From Bacillota bacterium (lineage in GTDB: Bacteria > Bacillota > Clostridia > Acetivibrionales > DTU013): 24,346 bases of DNA. The stretch spans positions 1 to 24,346 of the forward strand of contig JAEYON010000059.1 in assembly GCA_023411645.1 (NCBI GenBank), given 5' to 3'. The notes under the pieces were generated by a model, which saw nothing but the letters and a program-made list of their open reading frames with translations, was not told the origin of the DNA and did no database searches. The position numbers and the translations under genes were made by a program. This document shows positions 15,045 through 22,694 of this stretch, in pieces. Every line of letters begins with the position of its first letter. Position 1 is the stretch's first letter.

Positions 15045-16067
15045 ATGCTGGAGAAAAAAGTTGGAAAGCAGACGACACGACTTCAGAATCCGCCGGTTAT
15101 CACTGCAACGGCTTCCATTGTCGGACCAAAGGAAGGTAAAGGGCCACTATCCGGTTTTTTCGACCAAATAACGGATGATGAGTTCTGGGGTGAAAAATCA
15201 TGGGAAAGGGCTGAAAGCAAGTTTGTCAGGGAAACGCTGGCCAAAGTCACAACAAAAGCGTCCATGGCTATGAGCGGACTGGATTTCATCGTTGCAGGAG
15301 ATCTGTTGAATCAATGTATCGCAGCAAATTTTGGACTGAGGGAATCAAATGTGCCCTTTTTTGGCATTTATGGTGCATGCTCGACAATGGGAGAGTCCTT
15401 GAGCCTTGGAGCCATGCTGATAGATGGTGGGTTTGCAGCCAATGTAGTGTGTATGACCTCCAGCCACTTCTGTTCTGCTGAAAAACAGTTCAGATTTCCA
15501 CTGGAGCTGGGTTCACAAAGGCCGCCAACTGCACAATGGACAGTCACAGGTGCCGGAGCAGTTTTACTGTCTGCGCAGGGAATGGGTCCTTTTGTCACAC
15601 AGATCACAACAGGTAAAATCGTAGATATGGGTATCAAGGATCAGAATAACATGGGAGCTGCAATGGCACCTGCCGCAGCGGATACGATTTATGCTCACTT
15701 TGAAGATACTGGACTTGCTCAGGACTATTACGATATGGTAATTACAGGTGATCTGGGCTCCATCGGAAGCGAAATACTGGATGATCTCCTATCCTCAAAC
15801 GGAATTCGTATAGGAGGTATTCTCAATGACTGTGGTCTTTTAATATTCGACAAAAGTCAAGACGTACATGCCGGCGCAAGCGGATGTGGCTGTTCAGCTA
15901 CTGTGTTTGCCGGATATTTGTATGACGGGCTCAAAACCGGAAAACTGAATAAAATACTATTCGTTCCCACCGGCGCATTATTGAGCCCTACAAGTGTTCA
16001 GCAGGGAGAGAGCATCCCGTGTGTTGCTCATGCGGTATCAATAGAAAATATAGCAGGGAGGCAATAG
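15045..16067 (+). CDS. spoVAD: Stage V sporulation protein AD (dipicolinic acid-binding protein)
   Basis: The 340-residue protein matches SpoVAD along its length: PVITATASIVGPKEGKGPL, FDQITDDEFWGEKSWERAES, GIYGACSTMGESL with C112, ELGSQRPPTAQWTVTGAGA, and GDLGSIGSEIL near the middle. The fold is thiolase/ketosynthase-like, but in Bacillus subtilis the protein binds dipicolinic acid directly rather than acting as a condensing enzyme. It is soluble and sits at the spore inner membrane next to SpoVAC and SpoVAEb. It is needed for dipicolinate uptake into the forespore. The gene follows spoVAC by 19 bases and precedes spoVAEb by one base, so the block should be translated as one message in the developing forespore. 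Confidence 0.97.
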   Translation: MLEKKVGKQTTRLQNPPVITATASIVGPKEGKGPLSGFFDQITDDEFWGEKSWERAESKFVRETLAKVTTKASMAMSGLDFIVAGDLLNQCIAANFGLRESNVPFFGIYGACSTMGESLSLGAMLIDGGFAANVVCMTSSHFCSAEKQFRFPLELGSQRPPTAQWTVTGAGAVLLSAQGMGPFVTQITTGKIVDMGIKDQNNMGAAMAPAAADTIYAHFEDTGLAQDYYDMVITGDLGSIGSEILDDLLSSNGIRIGGILNDCGLLIFDKSQDVHAGASGCGCSATVFAGYLYDGLKTGKLNKILFVPTGALLSPTSVQQGESIPCVAHAVSIENIAGRQ

Positions 16068-16068
16068 G

Positions 16069-16437
16069 ATGAAAGCGATAACACCATACATCAATGCATT
16101 TTTAATAGGCGGACTGATATGTGCCATTGGGCAGATCCTGATAGACAAGACGAAGCTCACTTCAGCAAGGATATTGGTGCTGTTTGTCACAATAGGTGTT
16201 TTCCTGACAGGTCTTGGAATTTATCAAAAAATCGCTGACGTTGGCGGCGCTGGCGCCACAGTTCCTCTGACGGGCTTTGGATACAGCCTGGCCAAAGGGA
16301 CTATGAAAGAAATTGATAAGCACGGACTTCTAGGCATATTTACCGGAGGTATAAGAGCAACTGCAGCAGGTGTGGCCGCAGCCATCTTTTTTGGCTATCT
16401 GGTTGCTATTACCTTCAAACCCAAGGCAAAAGCGTGA
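16069..16437 (+). CDS. spoVAE: Stage V sporulation protein AEb (membrane component)
   Basis: The 122-residue membrane protein matches SpoVAEb: NAFLIGGLICAIGQIL at the start, GLGIYQKIADVGGAGATVPLTGFGYSLAKG, DKHGLLGIFTGG, and a C-terminal helix ending in FKPKAKA. It is related to SpoVAC; both share GGLIC-GQ and GAG-VP-TGF motifs. Three to four membrane segments are visible. It works with SpoVAC and SpoVAD in the dipicolinate channel of the spore inner membrane. The ATG is one base from the spoVAD stop, with an AGGGAGG-like site inside the end of spoVAD. Confidence 0.95.
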   Translation: MKAITPYINAFLIGGLICAIGQILIDKTKLTSARILVLFVTIGVFLTGLGIYQKIADVGGAGATVPLTGFGYSLAKGTMKEIDKHGLLGIFTGGIRATAAGVAAAIFFGYLVAITFKPKAKA

Positions 16438-16447
16438 TAGAAATTCT

Positions 16448-17005
16448 ATGAAAAAACGCAAGGTGATTCTTGTTACTGACGGAGACAGAGCAGCAAAGGA
16501 GGCCGTCGAGAAAGCAGCTGCCAATATCGGAGGCAGATGCATCTCGTCCTCTGCAGGCAACCCAACGGTTCTGAGCGGTGAGGAGATTGTGCGGAGGATT
16601 TTGACGGCGCCAAATGACCCTGTCGTAGTTATGGTCGACGATAAAGGAGCTCTGGGAAAAGGTCCCGGGGAAGCGGTTATGGAGTTCATGCTTGAAAACA
16701 AGCAGCTTGATGTGCTTGGTATCGTGGCAGTTTCGTCAATGGGTAAGGATTGTAACGGGCTTGATATCAAATTATCTGTTACAAAAGCAGGGAAAGTGGT
16801 AAAGAATGCAGTAAACAAAAACGGAGATGATACAAAAAACAACAAGGTATGCGGTGATACACTCAGTATATTGAAATCCAGGCGGGACTTATTTATCGTT
16901 GGGATGGGTGATCCCGGGAAAATGGACTATCAGGATGATGTCAGAAAAGGTGCGCCTATCACTACAAAAGCATTAAGAATCATACTGGATGCATGGCAAC
17001 GATAA
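16448..17005 (+). CDS. spoVAEA: Stage V sporulation protein AEa
   Basis: ATG 16448 gives a 185-residue soluble protein that aligns from memory with Bacillus subtilis SpoVAEa: KVILVTDGDRAA, GGRCISSSAGNPTVLSGEEI, VVVMVDDKGALGKGPGEAV, LGIVAVSS, and a C-terminal GMGDPGKMDYQDDVRKGAPI followed by TTKAL. A longer in-frame start (16370) would overlap spoVAEb and add an unrelated tail. The ribosome binding site is weak, and the gene starts 10 bases after the spoVAEb stop, so translational coupling is likely. Its exact role in spores is not established; it is cytoplasmic and not a channel subunit by sequence. Many Clostridia lack this gene, so the four-gene AC-AD-AEb-AEa order here mirrors the core of the Bacillus operon. 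Confidence 0.9.
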   Translation: MKKRKVILVTDGDRAAKEAVEKAAANIGGRCISSSAGNPTVLSGEEIVRRILTAPNDPVVVMVDDKGALGKGPGEAVMEFMLENKQLDVLGIVAVSSMGKDCNGLDIKLSVTKAGKVVKNAVNKNGDDTKNNKVCGDTLSILKSRRDLFIVGMGDPGKMDYQDDVRKGAPITTKALRIILDAWQR

Positions 17006-17025
17006 AAGCATTATAAAACGATCCC

Positions 17026-17041
17026 CATTTACATGTAAATG
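17026..17041. promoter_or_regulatory. Perfect 16-bp palindrome upstream of the cheX-like gene
   Basis: CATTTACATGTAAATG is a perfect self-complementary palindrome with no spacer, lying 20 bases after the spoVAEa stop and 9 bases before a candidate -35 box. The lack of a loop and of a T run argues against a terminator; a dimeric repressor site is the simplest reading. The cognate regulator is unknown. Confidence 0.45.
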
Positions 17042-17050
17042 AATTGTATA

Positions 17051-17079
17051 TTGAAAAAAGGTATTTTAAATATTAATAT
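17051..17079 (+). promoter_or_regulatory. Candidate sigma-A promoter for the cheX-like gene
   Basis: TTGAAA (17051-17056, five of six matches to TTGACA) is followed after 17 bases by TAATAT (17074-17079, four of six matches). The surrounding sequence is very A/T-rich. It would start transcription about 50 bases before ATG 17136, and the palindrome at 17026-17041 sits just upstream of the -35 box. Confidence 0.4.
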
Positions 17080-17135
17080 AGAATAGATAGCAGGAAACAT
17101 AAGCGACAGCGTTCGAGTAGAGGTGGGTTAATTTT

Positions 17136-17600
17136 ATGAATATTGAATACATCAATCCATTTATTGAGGCCAGTCAGACAGTTATCAAACAGATCGCATC
17201 ACTGAATGCAAAACTTGGAAAGGTATATTTGAAGACTGCTCCATATAGGAGTGAAGATTTAATTATCATGGTAGGATTGACCGGTAAGATTCGCGGACAA
17301 GCGATTTTTTCTATGACACGGGAACTGGGAATGAAAATTGCGTCTTTCATGATGATGGGGATGGAAGTCACAGAATTTGACGAACTCTCAAAAAGCGCAA
17401 TTTCCGAGCTTGCCAATATGATAATGGGCAATGCGGCTACGATCCTCTACAACAGGGGGATTAATATCGACATCACACCGCCGTCGTTGTTGATGGGTGA
17501 AAACATGCAGATCACTCCCAGCAAGATGAAAACCATCTGTATACCTCTGTTGCTTGATAATAACGACAAGATAGAGCTTGATATTTCCAGCGAGGTATAA
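17136..17600 (+). CDS. CheX/CheC-family chemotaxis phosphatase-like protein
   Basis: The 154-residue protein fits CheX: MNIEYINPFIEASQTVIKQI as the N-terminal helix, VGLTGKIRGQAIFSM as the beta segment, and SAISELANMIMGNA with the E-x-x-N signature (E91, N94) that in CheX, CheC and FliY attacks the phospho-aspartate of CheY. Only one such active-site motif is present, as in CheX. It should dephosphorylate CheY-P or another response regulator in the cytoplasm. No other chemotaxis or flagellar gene lies in the window, so it may serve a non-motility response regulator. GAGGTGGG about 10-15 bases before ATG 17136 is the ribosome binding site. Confidence 0.88.
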   Translation: MNIEYINPFIEASQTVIKQIASLNAKLGKVYLKTAPYRSEDLIIMVGLTGKIRGQAIFSMTRELGMKIASFMMMGMEVTEFDELSKSAISELANMIMGNAATILYNRGINIDITPPSLLMGENMQITPSKMKTICIPLLLDNNDKIELDISSEV

Positions 17601-17640
17601 GAAACCTTCATAGTAATTATAGACCGTAGTTTGTAGTATA

Positions 17641-17672
17641 AAGTCCGGCGTTTTTCGATAGATTCCGGGCTT
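17641..17672. terminator. Hairpin between convergent genes, possible two-way terminator
   Basis: AAGTCCGG (17641-17648) pairs with CCGGGCTT (17665-17672): eight pairs with one G-T/G-U wobble and a 16-base loop. It lies between the cheX-like stop at 17600 and the end of the minus-strand gene at 17675. Only short A/T-rich tails follow on either side (AATTAAT on +, TATACT on -), so it would be a weak terminator. Confidence 0.4.
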
Positions 17673-17674
17673 AA

Positions 17675-20600
17675 TTAATGCTTCAATTTCAGCGGGTGTG
17701 CCGGCTCTGTGATGTTATCAATTTTTAGTGCAAACGATGTTTTCATACGGATGTCTTCGTCACTGATGAAATGTACATCAAGCATACCGTCCATTTTATA
17801 GCCTGTTTTCAGATAATTCATTTCAGCGAGACAGGAACTCCAGCCGTTGAGCAATAGCTGCAGATCGGATTTCTGTTTTTCAGTACCCTTAAAATGGATC
17901 AATAGATCTATATCACTTCCAGGTCCTGCATTGCCGCTGTTCGTGCTTCCAAAAAGATAGAGCGCTTCTACACCATAAAGTTTCGGATCCAGCTCAGATG
18001 CTAGCTGCTCTGCCATATGGAATCGCCAGCGCCAGGAATTACCGTCACTATAATAATCGTCATACTGAAATGTTTTAGTTTCTTTCGGAAGCTCTACCGC
18101 ATGCGAGGATAAATACCCCAAGGCTTCACTAAGGTCTGCATTCATGGCGATGTTCAGCATTTTTCCGTCTGCGCAGGCAGGCACGTTTATAACTCTGATG
18201 ACGCTCTCATAAGACTGAAACTCCGGAAAAATATCAGCAAGGCTATTCGGTGATCTGGAAATAAATATATCATTAAAAAGAATACCTTCCTCATCGGGAT
18301 AAAGCGGCAGGACGCGGATGTTAGCCTCGACCAGATCCTGAAAGAAATGTGTTCCAAAGGACAATTCGGGCATATACCCGCCTTTCTTTACAGCCATCTC
18401 GATCAAAGCGGCGCTGTTACATATATCTGAATAAGTCACAGGAACACCCAGCTTGATATCACCCCTGCTGCCCCAGCGCCCCGGTCCCATCAGTATAAAT
18501 TGCCGTTTAGGCAAAATTGCATTGAGCATACCGGTAATCTGCCCTACACGCCTCATATCTTCAATGCTGCTAAGAGTATTGTAGCCGTCTGCGTCAATAT
18601 AGACGATGTGGGAAATATTCCTTATCAATCCGTTTGAGATGTATTTATTTGCTGAAAACAAGATATCTCTTTCAGGAATATCACGTGGAATGGAAGCAGG
18701 AACGCTGTCCCTGTTGTAGCTCTGCGGTCTGCATTGAAGCAGGTACAGGTCGGTTCCGTTGGATGCAAATTCCACATCGACCGGCTGCCCCATTTTATCT
18801 TTGAGCAGATTCATGATCGTTCCGATCTGCCTCAGGAATTTCGTTCCCGTGAATACACCGTCAAAGGTGACTACAAGATCATCCTTTTTAAAATCTATTT
18901 CAAATCTGTTAGACCTTTTGATATGATCAAAATCCATTACGGAGATAATTTTTTCGATATATTCTATCTGATCACCATATTCACGCAGCAATGTTTCGAT
19001 TTCTATCGTGCGAAATGTGCGCTCTTCCAGATCAATGACGTCAATTTTCTTTGGGGAGTATTTTTTAATTTCCTCCGGTACGACATTGACCCTTATGCCT
19101 GGCTGTCCCGGTGAAACAAGAACCGGAAAATCATCGCTGAGACGGTCCACCGCACGGGTTCCAAGCCCTGGAACGATCCTGACCAGGCCATCCTCACGAT
19201 TCAATCTTGGAGACCAGCGGAACTCATTATTACTGAAGGCAACGCCTGAGAACAGTGGGAAAAAGTATTTGCCCACTCTGTTTCCTACCACCTCCTGCAG
19301 CAGAATGCCCATCTCCTCATGAATGTCAAGCAAACCTCTTTCTGCACGGTATTGAATTGGGTCAGGGCTAAAAACGGAGGCGTATACTTCAAGAACAGCA
19401 TCAATCAGTGCTTCCAGACGTACTTTCTTCGGGCCCTGATTTGCAAGGAACAGGCTCTTGTATTTTCCGGAGAATGCGGAACCAGCCTGATCCTCAAGCG
19501 TACTTGAGCTTCGGACGATCAAGGGTACATCACCAAAATCATCCAATGCGACTGAGAGGCTTCTGACGATCTCCGGAGGCAGCTTTGAGTTTTTGATAAG
19601 CTGAATGATGTTTGGGTATTCCAGGCGAATTTCCTGAAGGTCCTTATATTTTTGCTCATTAAGTTCTTCCAGATTGTTATACTGCAGGAATTCTGAAATA
19701 GTGTCTGTGGTAATATACCATGTCTTTGGAAATTTCACGCAGCACAGGTGGGATGCGGTATTGTATTCGGATTCCAGTATTTTGCGGGCAAGAAACAGAC
19801 CTGTGCTTTTTCCGCCCAGTCTGCCCTGACTGTTTACAGGGAAAATGATCCTATTGATGATCTCGAAAAAGTCCTTGAAGCTTATGAACTGCTTTGCGAT
19901 GCTAAGAAAGTCAGATCTATCCGATAAAAAACGACTGATAAGGCCTACATTCAGCCATCTCTCCTTGGGCGAATAATTCAGATCTCCGTCTTTGATAACG
20001 GACTGCAGCCTCCCGATTTCTTCAATGATATTGCGAAGAGAAGGAGAAATACTGCCAATAGCTTTGATCAGCGAATAGGTATTCTCTTCCTGAATCCATC
20101 TTTTAACCAATGCAGTGGTTTCCTCTGCACCAAGATTCTTCTCCGCAATGGAGAACAGCTTGTCGCTTGCGCTCATCATATCCTGCGCCGGCTCTCTGAC
20201 GGTTGGGAAGTTAGCGTATCCGGAATTTTCAAACTTTTTCTCAAGAGAACTGTTGAATATATCTACGGCCTCGCTGACACCGTTGATCAGAAGGTGGTTC
20301 GTCAGTTTTCTGCAGATATGTGTCAGCAGTGAATGATCGGAGTGCCTGATAAAATCTAGAATCACCGCAAGATTGCTTTTCCCGTTTCCGCTGGTATCGT
20401 GCTGCTTGCGCATGTTTGACCAGTCATTTATAAACGACTTCATCTGTCTATAGGTGATCATTTGTCCGATCCGGTCGGCGACAGCCCTTATTAGAACATG
20501 TTCTTTCTCAAGGAAAAATCCCTCATCTGTTTCAGGGACATTACTTGTATAAACGACCTCAATGCTGCCTATAGTTTTTCCGTCTGCTTTTATGGCGCAC

Positions 20601-20851
20601 TCATCCGAAAGGGGAGAGGAGATGAAGTTTGAAGACTGGTAGCTTCGATTGTTATAGACGATCTTTACCTGGCAGAATTCGGGGAACCTCCAACCGGAAG
20701 GCAGAATTTTCAGGATGCGTTCAAACATCTCAGGTATGGTTAATTGACCATTTGCCAGGACGTCGTCGACCTGATACAGGCAGTTCAGTTCTTTTTCCCG
20801 CTCCTTCAGAATATCAAGCAGATGATCTGCTGCTCCTGTTTTGTCGTCCAT
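17675..20851 (-). CDS. GAF-like / PEP-synthase ATP-grasp / nucleotidyltransferase fusion protein
   Basis: The 1058-residue cytoplasmic protein has several parts. Residues about 15-135 resemble a GAF-like sensory region (KERELNCLYQV type start; GWRFPEFC; GSIEVVY). Residues about 340-710 carry the ATP-grasp domain of PEP synthase and pyruvate phosphate dikinase: GGKSTGLFLARKIL (346-359), LIVRSSSTLEDQAGSAFSGK (444-463) and LYLLQCRPQS (702-711). Residues about 725-890 form an unrecognised conserved-looking segment with LMGPGRWGSRGDIKLG (787-802). Residues about 950-1058 are a minimal nucleotidyltransferase with GSTNSGNAGPGSDID (968-982), the G-S-x10-D-x-D motif. The phosphohistidine domain (TSHAA) and PEP-binding barrel of true PEP synthase are absent, so it cannot run the normal reaction alone. 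The upstream ribosome binding site is weak. Role unknown; ATP-dependent phosphoryl or nucleotidyl transfer is likely. Confidence 0.82.
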   Translation of the reverse strand: MDDKTGAADHLLDILKEREKELNCLYQVDDVLANGQLTIPEMFERILKILPSGWRFPEFCQVKIVYNNRSYQSSNFISSPLSDECAIKADGKTIGSIEVVYTSNVPETDEGFFLEKEHVLIRAVADRIGQMITYRQMKSFINDWSNMRKQHDTSGNGKSNLAVILDFIRHSDHSLLTHICRKLTNHLLINGVSEAVDIFNSSLEKKFENSGYANFPTVREPAQDMMSASDKLFSIAEKNLGAEETTALVKRWIQEENTYSLIKAIGSISPSLRNIIEEIGRLQSVIKDGDLNYSPKERWLNVGLISRFLSDRSDFLSIAKQFISFKDFFEIINRIIFPVNSQGRLGGKSTGLFLARKILESEYNTASHLCCVKFPKTWYITTDTISEFLQYNNLEELNEQKYKDLQEIRLEYPNIIQLIKNSKLPPEIVRSLSVALDDFGDVPLIVRSSSTLEDQAGSAFSGKYKSLFLANQGPKKVRLEALIDAVLEVYASVFSPDPIQYRAERGLLDIHEEMGILLQEVVGNRVGKYFFPLFSGVAFSNNEFRWSPRLNREDGLVRIVPGLGTRAVDRLSDDFPVLVSPGQPGIRVNVVPEEIKKYSPKKIDVIDLEERTFRTIEIETLLREYGDQIEYIEKIISVMDFDHIKRSNRFEIDFKKDDLVVTFDGVFTGTKFLRQIGTIMNLLKDKMGQPVDVEFASNGTDLYLLQCRPQSYNRDSVPASIPRDIPERDILFSANKYISNGLIRNISHIVYIDADGYNTLSSIEDMRRVGQITGMLNAILPKRQFILMGPGRWGSRGDIKLGVPVTYSDICNSAALIEMAVKKGGYMPELSFGTHFFQDLVEANIRVLPLYPDEEGILFNDIFISRSPNSLADIFPEFQSYESVIRVINVPACADGKMLNIAMNADLSEALGYLSSHAVELPKETKTFQYDDYYSDGNSWRWRFHMAEQLASELDPKLYGVEALYLFGSTNSGNAGPGSDIDLLIHFKGTEKQKSDLQLLLNGWSSCLAEMNYLKTGYKMDGMLDVHFISDEDIRMKTSFALKIDNITEPAHPLKLKH

Positions 20852-20878
20852 GTTTGGAAGCCCCCGTTTCGTAAAAGT

Positions 20879-20934
20879 AAGGGGACGATTCTCAACAAGG
20901 AGGTATTCCTTTTATCGAAGAGAAACGTCCCCTT
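20879..20934. repeat. GGGGACG-type imperfect inverted repeat / hairpin
   Basis: AAGGGGACG (20879-20887) pairs perfectly with CGTCCCCTT (20926-20934). After one A/A mismatch the stem continues with TTCTC (20889-20893) and GAGAA (20920-20924). The 26-base loop contains a smaller hairpin, AAGGA (20897-20901) with TCCTT (20907-20911). It fills the 124-base gap between two minus-strand genes. On the minus strand it is followed by ACTTTT, so it may end the gdh message. From memory, it resembles GGGGACGGTTC-type repeated extragenic elements seen in many clostridial genomes; this is not verified. Confidence 0.5.
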
Positions 20935-20975
20935 TTGACGCCTTTATAATATATTATTTCATGATCCGGCCGAGT

Positions 20976-22262
20976 TTAAACCCATCCACGGCTTTTTACT
21001 GCTGTTGCCACACGACTGATGGCGATGACATATGCGGCGTCGCGCATAGTCAGCTTTTTGCTCTGAGCGGTTTCGTACACCGCATTGAAAGCGGAAGTCA
21101 TCTTAGTGTCCAGCTTTTCGAGGACTTCATCCTTTTCCCAGTAATAATTCATATTGCACTGTACCTGTTCAAAATAGCTGCAGGTTACACCGCCTGCGTT
21201 TGCCAGAAAATCGGGAATGAGGAATATACCGCGCTCATTGATCACCTTGTCGGCATCGGTTGTCGTAGGACCGTTAGCAGCCTCGAGTATAACCTTCACA
21301 CTTTTGCTGATCTTGTTAACATTCTCAGAGGTGATCTGGTTTTCGAGCGCTGCGGGGATAAGAATGTCTACGTCCTGCTCAATCCAGGCTTCTCCCGGGA
21401 GAATCTCATAACCCAGTTCCTTTGCTTTTTCTTTATTGATGCTTCCAAATCTATCTGTAATGGCGGTCAATGCATTGATATCCATCCCATCGGTCTTGCG
21501 GAAGGTATAGGATTTTTTGTCAGCGTTGTCCCAACAGGAGATGGCGACTGCTTTTCCACCGAGCTGCAGATAAAGTCTGACAGCGTACTGTGCGACATTG
21601 CCAAAGCCCTGGAAGCTTGCGCTGGTATTTGCAAGATCGATCCCAAGCTTTTTGAGTGCTTCACGCAATACATAAATGACACCAAAACCCGTTGCTTCCG
21701 TTCTTCCAAGAGAGCCTCCCATTCCGACGGGTTTCCCGGTTATAAAGCCCGGATATCTGCCGCCATGAATGGTTTCAAATTCATCTAGCATCCATAGCAT
21801 ATGCTTTCCGCTTGTCATGACATCCGGGGCCGGAACATCGCTGTTAGGGCCAATGTCGCGGGAAAGCTGGCGTATCCATCCGCGGCAAAGCGCTTCCTGC
21901 TCGCGCTCTGTCATGTTGTGCGGGTCACAGATGATACCGCCCTTTGCACCGCCCAGAGGTATATCCACAACAGAACATTTCCAGGTCATCCACATCGACA
22001 GAGCTCGAATTGTATCTACTGTCTCCATCGGATGAAAGCGGATTCCGCCTTTAGCCGGACCCCTGGCATCGTTGTGCTGTATGCGGTAGCCATTAAAAAC
22101 CTTAACGCTTCCATCATCCATGCGCACCGGTATGGCTAAATGATACTCCCTCATAGGCTGGCGCAGCAATTGACAGGTAGCCTCGTCCAGATCAAGCAGC
22201 GACGCCACCTTGTCGAATTGGGCCTGAGCGGTTTCATAAGGGTTATAGGTTGATGTACTCAT
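20976..22262 (-). CDS. gdhA: Glutamate dehydrogenase (Glu/Leu/Phe/Val dehydrogenase family)
   Basis: The start is the ATG at 22262-22260 on the minus strand, 5 bases after GGAGG (22268-22272), giving 428 residues, typical for hexameric bacterial GDH. Key residues keep a constant offset of 18 from Clostridium symbiosum GDH as I recall it: K71 (GPAKGGIRFHP), K95 (WMTWK), K107 (PLGGAKGG) and catalytic D147 (PAPDV). The Rossmann motif is FQGFGNVAQ (217-225). It interconverts glutamate and 2-oxoglutarate plus ammonia in the cytoplasm. Cofactor preference cannot be fixed, because the segment after the second Rossmann strand reads AISCWDNADK. A longer in-frame reading to 22406 lacks family similarity and lies in the leader. 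A consensus promoter and structured leader precede it. Confidence 0.95.
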   Translation of the reverse strand: MSTSTYNPYETAQAQFDKVASLLDLDEATCQLLRQPMREYHLAIPVRMDDGSVKVFNGYRIQHNDARGPAKGGIRFHPMETVDTIRALSMWMTWKCSVVDIPLGGAKGGIICDPHNMTEREQEALCRGWIRQLSRDIGPNSDVPAPDVMTSGKHMLWMLDEFETIHGGRYPGFITGKPVGMGGSLGRTEATGFGVIYVLREALKKLGIDLANTSASFQGFGNVAQYAVRLYLQLGGKAVAISCWDNADKKSYTFRKTDGMDINALTAITDRFGSINKEKAKELGYEILPGEAWIEQDVDILIPAALENQITSENVNKISKSVKVILEAANGPTTTDADKVINERGIFLIPDFLANAGGVTCSYFEQVQCNMNYYWEKDEVLEKLDTKMTSAFNAVYETAQSKKLTMRDAAYVIAISRVATAVKSRGWV

Positions 22263-22360
22263 TTTGATCCTCCAATACGTTTTGAATTTGTTATTTAATG
22301 TAAATAATGCACATAATAGAAAACAACTAATACTATATGTGGTATCTTTTGCCTGATAAC

Positions 22361-22396
22361 AATGGGCACTCACCCGGTATGGATGAAATGCCCATT
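22361..22396 (-). other. Two-part hairpin in the gdh 5' leader
   Basis: On the minus strand AATGGGCA pairs with TGCCCATT (22396-22389 with 22368-22361). Inside, after a small asymmetric bulge, TCATCC pairs with GGGTGA (one wobble) around a 5-base loop. The whole 36-base structure lies about 45 bases after the predicted transcription start and about 100 bases before the gdh start codon. No T run follows. It may be a protein- or ligand-binding leader element; I do not recognise a known riboswitch class. Confidence 0.5.
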
Positions 22397-22447
22397 CAAT
22401 AGACAAATCAATTCCTTTATAGTTTAGTTGATTTCAAATATGCCATA

Positions 22448-22476
22448 ATTATAGCAATGCTTTTTTTCAATGTCAA
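22448..22476 (-). promoter_or_regulatory. Perfect consensus sigma-A promoter for gdh
   Basis: Read on the minus strand, TTGACA (22476-22471) and TATAAT (22453-22448) match the consensus at all twelve positions with the ideal 17-base spacer. Transcription would start near 22441, leaving a leader of about 180 bases before ATG 22262. Such a strong promoter with a long structured leader suggests that control acts after initiation or by repression. Confidence 0.9.
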
Positions 22477-22519
22477 TAATGGTGAAGTTGATGTGTGCAG
22501 GTTATTGCTGGAAACATCA

Positions 22520-22572
22520 TGGATATTGTGCAATAGCGGAAACGAGAGCTTCATTTTATTGCACAGTATCCA
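22520..22572. repeat. 16-bp imperfect inverted repeat in the divergent gdh / DJ-1 gap
   Basis: TGGATATTGTGCAATA (22520-22535) pairs with TATTGCACAGTATCCA (22557-22572) at all 16 positions, one as a G-T/G-U wobble, around 21 bases. The 432-base gap 22263-22694 lies between divergent genes: this repeat sits upstream of both the gdh promoter (22448-22476) and the DJ-1 gene, so it cannot be an ordinary terminator of either. Two inverted TTGTGCAATA half-sites for a regulator, or a small structured RNA, are possible. A TATAAT at 22649-22654 is a candidate -10 for the DJ-1 gene, without a convincing -35. Confidence 0.6.
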
Positions 22573-22694
22573 CATAGCAGAACCTCTGAGCAGTAATGTG
22601 TAAAGTTTTTGAAATTACTTATATGATGCAGAAAACGATTTATAGGGTTATAATTAGTTATAAGTGTTATGCTATAAAAGAAAGGATGATTTCA

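Noticed and set aside
20841..21788. A 315-codon + strand open frame across the GGGGACG hairpin and the end of gdh.
   Set aside because: It is antisense to the well-supported glutamate dehydrogenase and has no protein family features or ribosome binding site.
22263..22406. N-terminal extension of glutamate dehydrogenase by 48 residues.
   Set aside because: The extension has no family similarity, while GGAGG lies at the proper distance from ATG 22262, and the stretch contains the leader hairpin.
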